Source: Hyphomicrobiales bacterium (GTDB lineage Bacteria; Pseudomonadota; Alphaproteobacteria; Rhizobiales; JAJFHR01). Taken from it: 5,066 nucleotides of DNA. The stretch's first letter is position 1. The number at the start of each line of letters is the position of its first letter. Made by a program: the position numbers and the translations under genes. The notes beneath the pieces were generated by a model. It was not told the DNA's origin. It saw only the letters and a program-made list of their open reading frames with translations, and searched no databases. The stretch is from the NCBI GenBank assembly GCA_021775515.1, contig JAJFHR010000345.1, forward strand, positions 1 to 5,066. Reading direction: 5' to 3'. Positions 1 to 5,066 of the stretch are shown here, in pieces.

Positions 1-1015
1 GCCCGGTTTCAACCTCGCCCAGTCGAGCTTCAAATTCCGACATCAAGCCCGGCAAATCATCAACCTGAACCTGATGTTTGCGGGCACTTGCCCGCAAGGC
101 AAAAAGTCGCTCCTCCGTCCGGTTAAGCGCGTCCGGCTCAAATTCAAACTGACGCAAGCCGGACATGACGACTTCCTGCGCCTCGTTAAGACCCGCAAGC
201 ACGTTATCCAACGCCTCAATGACGGGGTTAAGTTGATCACGAACCTCATCACCGGCCCGCTCCAACCGGCGCAAAACCGAGCTGATACGCCCGCGCCCGC
301 TGCCATCTCCTTCTATAGCAGCTTCCGCCTCCTGCAAGTCAGCAACAAATTTTTCCGCATGCATCATCACCTGGCGGGTCTTATGAAGCTGGTTTTCTTC
401 ACCAACCTGAGGTTCCATATCCACAAGCTCTTTGAGGCAATGGCGCAGGTAGTCCTCTTCCTTGCGGTTCTTTTCGATGGCAATTTTATGCTCGTTCAGA
501 CCGTCTTCAAGTTTGCGCCACTGCCCCCAGAGCGCCGACACTTGCCCTGCAAGCTCAAGACATCCGCAAAAAGCATCAAGCAGCCTGAGGTGTGAGGCAG
601 GTTCAATCAGGGCGCGATCATCATGTTGCCCGTGAATTTCAACCGCCGCAGTGGTAACTTTCCTTAAAAGTGATGCACTCACCGGCTGATCGTTGATAAA
701 TGCGCGGGTACGGCCATCGGCAGACTGAGTTCGGCGGACAATCAAGGGAGCTTCGATTTCCAGCCCATTTTCCTTTAGAAGGGCATAAACGGGATGCACC
801 GCCTCCAACTCGAATATCGCGGTAACACTTCCCTGAGCAACACCCTCTCTGACAAGTGATCCATCACCACGGGAACCTAAAGCTAGCCCCAGAGCATCGA
901 GCATGATGGATTTGCCCGCGCCTGTTTCACCAGTAAGCGCGGTCAGACCAGGATTAATGGTCAGATCCAGTTTATCGATTAAAACGATATCTCTTATGGA
1001 AAGTGCAGACAGCAT
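1..1015 (-). CDS. recN: DNA repair protein RecN, N-terminal 338 residues (3' end cut by window edge)
   Basis: RecN is an SMC-like ATPase that acts in the cytoplasm on double-strand breaks during recombinational repair. Reading from the ATG at 1015, the frame stays open to the left edge. The protein begins MLSALSIRDIVLIDKLDL, as RecN proteins do. It carries a Walker A motif GETGAGKS at residues 29-36 and the Q-loop-like IHGQHDD at about 127-133. From about residue 150 it becomes a charged, helix-rich stretch consistent with the coiled-coil arm. The ABC signature and Walker B lie in the missing C-terminal part; family members are about 550 residues. The start is 6 nt after the bamD stop and in the same frame, with no good Shine-Dalgarno, so translation is probably coupled to bamD. 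In this cluster ligA often follows recN, but that is outside the window. Identification is firm; only the end is unseen. Confidence 0.96.
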   Translation of the reverse strand, partial: MLSALSIRDIVLIDKLDLTINPGLTALTGETGAGKSIMLDALGLALGSRGDGSLVREGVAQGSVTAIFELEAVHPVYALLKENGLEIEAPLIVRRTQSADGRTRAFINDQPVSASLLRKVTTAAVEIHGQHDDRALIEPASHLRLLDAFCGCLELAGQVSALWGQWRKLEDGLNEHKIAIEKNRKEEDYLRHCLKELVDMEPQVGEENQLHKTRQVMMHAEKFVADLQEAEAAIEGDGSGRGRISSVLRRLERAGDEVRDQLNPVIEALDNVLAGLNEAQEVVMSGLRQFEFEPDALNRTEERLFALRASARKHQVQVDDLPGLMSEFEARLGEVETG

Positions 1016-1021
1016 TACCCG

Positions 1022-1897
1022 TCAGAACGTAATGGATTTCCAGGTCCGGCTCAACCACGAACCTTTGTTTTCCCGCGGCTCAAGTCCTCCCGACTTCAGC
1101 AATACATAAGCATCATCGTACCATTTCGTATCCGGGAAATTATGGCCAAGAATAGCGGCTGCGGTTTGCGCTTCGCTCTTGACCCCCAACGCCATATAGG
1201 CCTCTGACAATCGCATTAACGCTTCCGGCGCATGAGACGTACGCTGGTAATTGGTAATAACACTTTTGAACCGGTTGATTGCCGCAACATAGGCTTTTTT
1301 ATCAAGGTAATAGCGGCCTATCTTCATTTCCTTACCGGCGAGATGATCGCGGGCCAAAATTGCCTTTTGTTCAGCATCTTTTGAATAGTCGCTATAAGGA
1401 TAGCGCCGGATCAAATCTTCCAGCGCAGCCAAGGCTTTTTTGGTCATCCCCTGATCGCGACCGACATCGGAAATCTGTTCATAATAACTAATGGCAATCA
1501 GATAATAAGCATATGCTGCATCATCATGACCGGGATAAAGGGCCAAAAACCGCTTGGAGGCATTTACGGCATCATCAAACGAATTTCTTTCATAATGCGC
1601 ATAGGCGGACATCAACATTGAGCGTCTCGCCCAGGTCGAATAAGGATATTGCCTTTCTACTTCTTCAAATTCACCGGCAGCCACCTTCGATGATCCGGTG
1701 TTTATCGTCGCCAAAGCTTTTCCATAAAGCTGTTCGGCGGAAAGCTCCCCGGGTTTGGGCGTAGGCTTAGACGCGCCGAACGGATTTACGTCAGAAAGTG
1801 TGCTACAGGCACCCAGCGTAATAACGCCGCTTACCAAAAGCAGTATCTTAAAAAATTTCGTGGAATTTCTTGAAAAATTCGAGTGTCGATCAATCAT
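1022..1897 (-). CDS. bamD: Outer membrane protein assembly factor BamD (ComL-family lipoprotein)
   Basis: BamD is the essential lipoprotein of the BAM complex. It sits on the periplasmic face of the outer membrane and works with BamA to insert beta-barrel proteins. From the ATG at 1897 the product is 291 residues. A basic N-terminus (R4, R10, K14, K17) precedes a hydrophobic stretch and the lipobox LGAC, with C31 as the lipidated residue. Ser at +2 is compatible with outer-membrane sorting. Residues about 54-265 are helical repeats of TPR type, with the family phrases RQYPYSTWA, FLALYPGHDDAAYAYYLIAISYYEQI and RRYPYSDYSKDA. The frame extends upstream to a TTG at 1939 (305 residues), but that start has no Shine-Dalgarno and adds 14 residues ahead of the signal peptide. 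The 1897 start has AGAAG 8 nt upstream. It lies between lpxC and recN, as is usual in Alphaproteobacteria, and ends in TGA. Confidence 0.95.
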   Translation of the reverse strand: MIDRHSNFSRNSTKFFKILLLVSGVITLGACSTLSDVNPFGASKPTPKPGELSAEQLYGKALATINTGSSKVAAGEFEEVERQYPYSTWARRSMLMSAYAHYERNSFDDAVNASKRFLALYPGHDDAAYAYYLIAISYYEQISDVGRDQGMTKKALAALEDLIRRYPYSDYSKDAEQKAILARDHLAGKEMKIGRYYLDKKAYVAAINRFKSVITNYQRTSHAPEALMRLSEAYMALGVKSEAQTAAAILGHNFPDTKWYDDAYVLLKSGGLEPRENKGSWLSRTWKSITF

Positions 1898-2050
1898 GGG
1901 TAAGACTTCTAAAATCCCAAAAAACAGCAAATGAATCAAACGCTGTATATCACAAAACTCAGTTCAAATGAAAACAACTCGACTGAAACCGTTAGAGTTC
2001 GCCATTCGCGTGAGGCAACAACAAATTCGAAGGCCTAGTTGCATTACGAA
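1898..2050. other. lpxC-bamD intergenic spacer
   Basis: This is a 153-bp gap between the lpxC stop and the chosen bamD start. I see no GC-rich hairpin followed by a T tract, so read-through from lpxC into bamD is possible. A weak -10-like TATACA with a poor TTTTCA -35 can be found in the bamD direction, but it is not convincing as a promoter. The only paired element noticed is GCAAC/GTTGC (2015-2019 and 2038-2042) with an 18-nt loop, which could easily be chance. No separate gene is supported here. Confidence 0.5.
1906..1910 (-). promoter_or_regulatory. Probable bamD ribosome binding site
   Basis: AGAAG lies 8 nt before the ATG at 1897. It is a modest Shine-Dalgarno match, but it is better than anything before the in-frame TTG at 1939. 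Together with the position of the signal peptide it decides the start. Confidence 0.5.
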
Positions 2051-2962
2051 TTACGTCATTTCTATGATTTCCCAGGCGGTTTCATCCTGGAGCAAAGCGC
2101 TCAGGGCCGTAAAGTTGGCTTCATGACCACCACGAATTGAATAATAAGACCCCAGAATCGGCGCGCCCGCAATGGCCAAATCACCCAGGGCATCAAGGGC
2201 CTTATGACGCACGAATTCATTGTCGAAACGCAGGCCTTCTTCATTTAGAATTTTTTGGCCGCTGATTACAACGGTATTGTCCAAAGATGCCCCCAGCCCA
2301 AAGCCTTGAGCGTGCATTACTTCCGCATGTTCCAGAAAACCAAAAGTCCGTGCGCCTGATATTTCGCGTTTAAAAACTTCAGCATTCCACTCGAACCCAT
2401 ACCGCTGGAGACCGATTATTTCGTTGGCAAATTCAATTTCCACATCCAGCTTGAAACCATCAAATGGGGCAAATCCGCACCGCGCCAAACCGCTGGTAAT
2501 TTCAATCGGTTTGACAACCCTTATTGCCCGCCGATTCGCCCCAAGGGGAACCGCGCCGACCGAATCAATTGCATCGACAAACGGCAGAGCACTGCCATCT
2601 AGAATAGGAACTTCGGGTCCGTCCAGTTCGATGCGGGCGTTATCAATGCCACATCCTTTAAGAGCTGCAAGCAGATGTTCAACCGTTGATACCGTTACAG
2701 CTTTATCGGTGCCGATAACTGTACACAATTGTGTCGAACGCACCGATGACGGGGCTAAAGGGATCTCCGTATATTGTTCATCAATATCAGTGCGGACAAA
2801 GACGATGCCATGGCCAGCATTGGCGGGGTGAATTTGCAGCGTCACACTTTCACCGCAATGGACACCTATGCCACTGAACTGGATACTATCGCCGATCGTC
2901 ATCTGGGCATAATTCGACGTACCGGCATCTGTTGTTTCAGCCAACAATGGCTCCAAAGTCAT
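2051..2962 (-). CDS. lpxC: UDP-3-O-acyl-N-acetylglucosamine deacetylase LpxC
   Basis: LpxC is the zinc-dependent cytoplasmic deacetylase that catalyses the committed step of lipid A synthesis. It removes the acetyl group from UDP-3-O-acyl-GlcNAc. The 303-residue length fits the family (about 305). Domain I starts around residue 27 with IQFSGIGVHCGESVTL. Key residues are visible: E95 and H96 in TVEHLLAAL (general base and zinc ligand), and FVRHKALDALGD at 250-261 with zinc ligands H253 and D257 plus K254 and D261. The catalytic histidine H280 lies in RGGHEAN. DGSALPF at 122-128 is another family landmark. The ATG at 2962 has AGGGA 10 nt upstream. A start at M21 would lack a binding site, though the first 20 residues lie outside the conserved fold. 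An intrinsic terminator and a promoter-like region separate it from ftsZ, so it appears to be expressed from its own promoter. Confidence 0.98.
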   Translation of the reverse strand: MTLEPLLAETTDAGTSNYAQMTIGDSIQFSGIGVHCGESVTLQIHPANAGHGIVFVRTDIDEQYTEIPLAPSSVRSTQLCTVIGTDKAVTVSTVEHLLAALKGCGIDNARIELDGPEVPILDGSALPFVDAIDSVGAVPLGANRRAIRVVKPIEITSGLARCGFAPFDGFKLDVEIEFANEIIGLQRYGFEWNAEVFKREISGARTFGFLEHAEVMHAQGFGLGASLDNTVVISGQKILNEEGLRFDNEFVRHKALDALGDLAIAGAPILGSYYSIRGGHEANFTALSALLQDETAWEIIEMT

Positions 2963-2972
2963 ATCGTATCGA

Positions 2973-2977
2973 TCCCT
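2973..2977 (-). promoter_or_regulatory. lpxC ribosome binding site
   Basis: AGGGA lies 10 nt before the lpxC ATG at 2962. It favours this start over the in-frame ATG 20 codons later (2902), which has no purine-rich stretch before it. Confidence 0.5.
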
Positions 2978-3019
2978 GCGAAAACAGAAATATGCCCCAA
3001 CTGCGTGAATTCTCGCTCT

Positions 3020-3053
3020 ATTATTAAATATACTTCTGTATCGACTGCGTCAA
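3020..3053 (-). promoter_or_regulatory. Candidate sigma70-type promoter for lpxC
   Basis: On the minus strand a -35 TTGACG (3048-3053; 5 of 6 to consensus, preceded by T) is followed by an AT-rich block at 3020-3032. Two -10 choices each match 5 of 6: TATATT at 3027-3032 (spacer 15, short) and TTTAAT at 3023-3028 (spacer 19, long). Neither has the ideal 17-nt spacing, so the exact -10 is uncertain. The pair lies about 60-90 nt before the lpxC ATG and just downstream of the ftsZ terminator, where a new promoter would be expected. Confidence 0.5.
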
Positions 3054-3073
3054 ACACGCATTTGGGTAAATGC
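3046..3073. repeat. Two adjacent small inverted repeats upstream of lpxC
   Basis: On the plus strand TGCGT-CAAAC-ACGCA (3046-3060) has perfect 5-bp arms and covers the candidate -35 box. Overlapping its last three bases, GCATTT-GGGT-AAATGC (3058-3073) has perfect 6-bp arms and lies just upstream. Either could be a protein-binding dyad controlling lpxC. The identity of any regulator is unknown, and short dyads do arise by chance. Confidence 0.35.
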
Positions 3074-3076
3074 AAC

Positions 3077-3109
3077 AAAAAAAGGCCGGTAGAACACGCT
3101 CTACCGGCC
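3077..3109 (-). terminator. Rho-independent terminator after ftsZ
   Basis: In the ftsZ direction a perfect 10-bp stem, GGCCGGTAGA paired with TCTACCGGCC (3084-3093 and 3100-3109), encloses a 6-nt loop. It is followed at once by seven U (3083-3077). The stem begins 17 nt past the ftsZ stop codon. This is a textbook intrinsic terminator and the strongest non-coding signal in the window. The plus strand has no matching T tract, so it works only in the minus direction. Confidence 0.93.
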
Positions 3110-3126
3110 AAGACCCTCAACTATCT

Positions 3127-4782
3127 CTAATTTGCCTGACGCCTCAAAAAGGCGGGAATTTCCAGTTGTTCAACATCGAACTCAGCCTCAGATTGCAGCC
3201 CAGGGGTCGATTGAGCCCCAGGTGAAACCTGAGATGGCAGCTCCACCATCGGCTGGGGTGTAGCAGGTTGAGAATTTTGAACAGGGGTTGGCGATGCGTG
3301 GCTCAAATCAGGCTCAGTCCGACTAGCCTTTTGCTCTGTTTCGGGAGCCTTTTTACCCAACCCGGCATTCACAAGTTTTTCGAAAAAACCCGGTCTCTTC
3401 CTTTGGGGCTGCGCGTGGCCGGAAGCGCTAAGTTCTTCATTTTCCTTATATTGTTTAACGGCAATTGGCGGAAAATCTTCAATCTGCGGCATACGTGGAG
3501 AAGCCGCAGGTTGCGTCGTTGAAGCAAACACCTCCTGGTCAGTAATCTCTGTTGATTGCGGCTGAGGTTGAGGTTGAGAAGAAGTATTACTCTCAACGGG
3601 AACTTCCTGAGATTCAGCCTCGCCTAAACTATCGCCGATTTCAGCGTCAGTATTTGTCGCCACCTCTTCTGTGGCGTCGAAAGGGCTTGTTATTTCATCG
3701 TTAAATTCATCGGCAAGAATGGGAGGTATCGTTACCGGCAGAATGGAAAGATCAGGATCAGAAGATGCAACAGTTTCAATTACATTTGCCGGTTGATGCT
3801 GTGAACCGGTTAAAGCCTGTCCGTCTATGCCGGTAGCAACCACCGAAACCCGAATGAAACCATCAAGATTTTCGTCAAATGTTGCACCAAGAATAATATT
3901 GGCTTCGGGATCAACCTCTTCGCGAATACGCGTGGCAGCTTCATCAACTTCATAAAGCGTTAGATCGTCGCCGCCGGTAATACTGATAAGCAGGCCATGT
4001 GCGCCCCTCATCGAAACATCATCAAGCAGAGGATTGGAAATGGCGGCTTCGGCAGCTTCAATGGCACGTTTTTCGCCTGAGGCCTGCCCGGTGCCCATCA
4101 TCGCCTTGCCCATCTCATTCATGACTGCGCGAACGTCAGCAAAGTCGAGATTGATAAGGCCTTCCTTGACCATCAGGTCGGTAATTCCAGCAACTCCGGA
4201 ATGCAGGACTTCATCCGCCATTGCGAAAGCATCGGCAAAGGTAGTCTTTTCATTGGCAACGCGGAATAGATTCTGATTTGGAATAACGATAAGTGTATCA
4301 ACGTTCTGAGACAGGGATTCGATACCTGTTTCTGCCGTAATCATGCGCCCCTGGCCTTCAAAGTGAAAAGGCTTGGTCACCACACCGACTGTTAAGATAC
4401 CAAGTTCGCGCGCGGCGCGGGCAATAACGGGTGCTGCACCGGTCCCCGTGCCGCCACCCATACCGCCAGTAATAAAGGCCATATGAACACCGCTGAGATG
4501 ATCTCTGATTTCAGACATTGCCTCTTCAGCCGCCGCAGCCCCTATTTCGGGTTTTGAGCCTGCGCCAAGACCTTCGGTCAAGGCCGTACCGATTTGAATA
4601 CGCCGCTCTGCACTGGATTGAGCCAAAGCCTGCGCGTCTGTGTTTGCGACAACAAACTCGACACCTTCGAGCTTAGACGTAATCATATTATTGACCGCAT
4701 TGCCACCAGCCCCGCCAACACCGAAAACGGTGATACGCGGCTTTAGTTCGGTCACACTGGGAATTTTAAGATTGATGGTCAT
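3127..4782 (-). CDS. ftsZ: Cell division GTPase FtsZ
   Basis: FtsZ is the bacterial tubulin homologue that polymerises with GTP into the Z ring at midcell. The protein has 551 residues. The GTPase domain starts with ITVFGVGGAGGNAV (17-30), carries the tubulin signature GGGTGTG at 109-115, and has the T7 loop NLDFAD at 211-216 with D213 and D216 to activate the neighbour's GTP. The folded core ends near residue 320 (VVATGID). A Pro/Gln/Glu/Ser-rich linker follows (about 321-535), with a short QPQPQPQ run (403-409) and an internal basic patch RKRPGFFEKL (461-470). It ends in the conserved DVEQLEIPAFLRRQAN peptide (536-551) that binds FtsA and other partners. E. coli FtsZ is only 383 residues; long linkers are normal in Alphaproteobacteria. 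The start matches the family's MTIN N-terminus. The stop is TAG, soon followed by an intrinsic terminator. Confidence 0.99.
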   Translation of the reverse strand: MTINLKIPSVTELKPRITVFGVGGAGGNAVNNMITSKLEGVEFVVANTDAQALAQSSAERRIQIGTALTEGLGAGSKPEIGAAAAEEAMSEIRDHLSGVHMAFITGGMGGGTGTGAAPVIARAARELGILTVGVVTKPFHFEGQGRMITAETGIESLSQNVDTLIVIPNQNLFRVANEKTTFADAFAMADEVLHSGVAGITDLMVKEGLINLDFADVRAVMNEMGKAMMGTGQASGEKRAIEAAEAAISNPLLDDVSMRGAHGLLISITGGDDLTLYEVDEAATRIREEVDPEANIILGATFDENLDGFIRVSVVATGIDGQALTGSQHQPANVIETVASSDPDLSILPVTIPPILADEFNDEITSPFDATEEVATNTDAEIGDSLGEAESQEVPVESNTSSQPQPQPQSTEITDQEVFASTTQPAASPRMPQIEDFPPIAVKQYKENEELSASGHAQPQRKRPGFFEKLVNAGLGKKAPETEQKASRTEPDLSHASPTPVQNSQPATPQPMVELPSQVSPGAQSTPGLQSEAEFDVEQLEIPAFLRRQAN

Positions 4783-4784
4783 AG

Positions 4785-4796
4785 CTCCTTAACCTT
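4785..4796 (-). promoter_or_regulatory. ftsZ ribosome binding region with unusually close Shine-Dalgarno
   Basis: AAGGAG (4785-4790) ends only 2 nt before the ftsZ ATG, closer than the usual 5-9 nt. A second, shorter match, AAGG (4793-4796), ends 10 nt before the ATG. The start itself is not in doubt, because the next ATG (M33) would remove the nucleotide-binding N-terminus. Confidence 0.6.
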
Positions 4797-4808
4797 AGTT
4801 ACCTGTTT

Positions 4809-4824
4809 GATAAAAATTCGTTAA
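4809..4824 (-). promoter_or_regulatory. Possible CtrA-type site before ftsZ
   Basis: On the minus strand TTAA-CGAATTT-TTAT resembles the alphaproteobacterial CtrA consensus TTAA-N7-TTAA with one mismatch. It lies 27-42 nt upstream of the ftsZ ATG. Two further TTAAC half-sites occur in the same gap (about 4856-4860 and 4884-4888). CtrA control of ftsZ is known in Caulobacter. The region is AT-rich, so chance matches are likely, and this is offered as a candidate only. Confidence 0.25.
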
Positions 4825-4825
4825 C

Positions 4826-4858
4826 AACATGCGAATCCTGAACGCAGAAATTCATGTT
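4826..4858 (-). promoter_or_regulatory. Possible stem-loop in the ftsZ leader
   Basis: AACATG (4826-4831) pairs with CATGTT (4853-4858). The pairing can be extended by AAT/ATT (4834-4836 with 4850-4852) if two bases are bulged, leaving a 13-nt loop. It is AT-rich and lacks a following T tract in either direction, so it is not a terminator. It might be an operator-like dyad or a leader hairpin. Confidence 0.25.
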
Positions 4859-4905
4859 AATTGAGCAACTTTGAAACAATTGGGTTAAGAAAAGGTCGAG
4901 AAAAA

Positions 4906-5066
4906 TTAAAAATTTTCACGAATCCATTGACCAACTCGGGCAAAATACCCGTTTTGCGCCGATGACATGTTCCACTCTGGCACATTTTGTTGTGTAGTCA
5001 GCGGTGAGCGGGCATAAAAAATTAATCCGGCACAAGCCGCAAATGAAGCCGAATGGGCAGATTCAG
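4906..5066 (-). CDS. ftsA: Cell division protein FtsA, C-terminal 52 residues (5' end outside window)
   Basis: FtsA is the actin-like ATPase that tethers FtsZ filaments to the inner membrane. Only the end is in view: ESAHSASFAACAGLIFYARS, a short variable linker, then FARVGQWIRENF and a TAA stop (4906-4908). The first part matches the end of the actin-like fold, where family members read like ATxxGLLLYA. The last dozen residues form the amphipathic membrane-targeting helix characteristic of FtsA. The position directly upstream of ftsZ on the same strand agrees. The gap to ftsZ is 123 bp, with no intrinsic terminator between them, so ftsZ is probably read both from upstream and from any local promoter. 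The identification rests on a short fragment but is well supported by the context. Confidence 0.92.
   Translation of the reverse strand, partial: ESAHSASFAACAGLIFYARSPLTTQQNVPEWNMSSAQNGYFARVGQWIRENF

Noticed and set aside
74..595. A 173-residue plus-strand open frame
   Set aside because: It lies antisense to recN, whose frame is intact and gives a recognisable protein with a Walker A motif. The plus-strand translation shows no family features and no start signal.
2015..2042. GCAAC/GTTGC inverted repeat after lpxC as a terminator
   Set aside because: The arms are only 5 bp with an 18-nt loop, and no T tract follows on the minus strand.
2424..2831. A 135-residue plus-strand open frame
   Set aside because: It is a shadow of lpxC on the opposite strand, with low-complexity Ser/Ala/Pro/Arg composition typical of such shadows.
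2774..3130. A 118-residue plus-strand open frame running from lpxC across the gap to the ftsZ end
   Set aside because: It crosses the lpxC start, its promoter region and the ftsZ terminator in antisense. No ribosome binding site or recognisable domain supports it.
3541..3600. Repeated GAGGTT units in ftsZ as a mobile or regulatory repeat
   Set aside because: The short repeat simply encodes the QPQPQPQ run of the FtsZ linker.
4034..4276. An 80-residue plus-strand open frame inside ftsZ
   Set aside because: It is antisense to the most conserved part of the FtsZ GTPase domain and is explained by that coding constraint.
4901..4918. A/T-rich self-complementary stretch at the ftsA stop as a terminator
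   Set aside because: The possible pairs are almost all A-T, part of the sequence is ftsA coding, and a stable stem is not expected.
1..5066. A previously undescribed system, mobile island or defence locus
   Set aside because: Every large open region belongs to a well-known conserved gene in its usual order. No transposase, integrase, direct-repeat array, tRNA or foreign-looking segment is visible.

Overview
The window is the downstream end of an alphaproteobacterial division and cell-wall (dcw) cluster. All genes lie on the minus strand. In transcription order (right to left) they are: the last 52 codons of ftsA, ftsZ, lpxC, bamD (comL), and the first 338 codons of recN, which runs off the left edge. 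The order ftsA-ftsZ-lpxC-bamD-recN is typical of Alphaproteobacteria. The FtsZ sequence supports that assignment, with its MTIN...ELKPRITVFGVGGAGGNAV start, a C-terminal linker of about 200 residues and an IPAFLRRQAN tail. The base composition is moderate rather than strongly GC-rich, and I do not assign an order or genus.

Right part (about 3070-5066): ftsA ends in an amphipathic membrane-binding helix. A 123-bp AT-rich gap with several TTAAC motifs and a possible stem-loop follows, then ftsZ. About 17 bp after the ftsZ stop there is a perfect 10-bp GC-rich hairpin followed by seven U, a clear intrinsic terminator. Transcription of the division genes should therefore mostly end before lpxC.

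Middle (2051-3076): lpxC has its own upstream region, with a recognisable -35/-10 pair and two neighbouring small dyads at and just upstream of the -35. All zinc and catalytic residues of LpxC are present. A 153-bp spacer with no convincing terminator separates it from bamD.

Left part (1-1897): bamD encodes a lipoprotein with tetratricopeptide-like repeats. Its start is best placed at the ATG at 1897 rather than at an upstream TTG at 1939. recN starts 6 nt after the bamD stop, in the same frame and without a good Shine-Dalgarno, so it is probably translationally coupled to bamD. recN is the only large gene here that is open at the left window edge.

Together the genes cover Z-ring assembly (FtsA, FtsZ), the committed step of lipid A synthesis (LpxC), outer-membrane protein insertion (BamD) and double-strand-break repair (RecN). 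I see no mobile element, CRISPR array, tRNA/rRNA, phage gene or unknown system. The points of interest are regulatory: the arrangement of terminator, promoter and dyads between ftsZ and lpxC, and the ftsZ leader.
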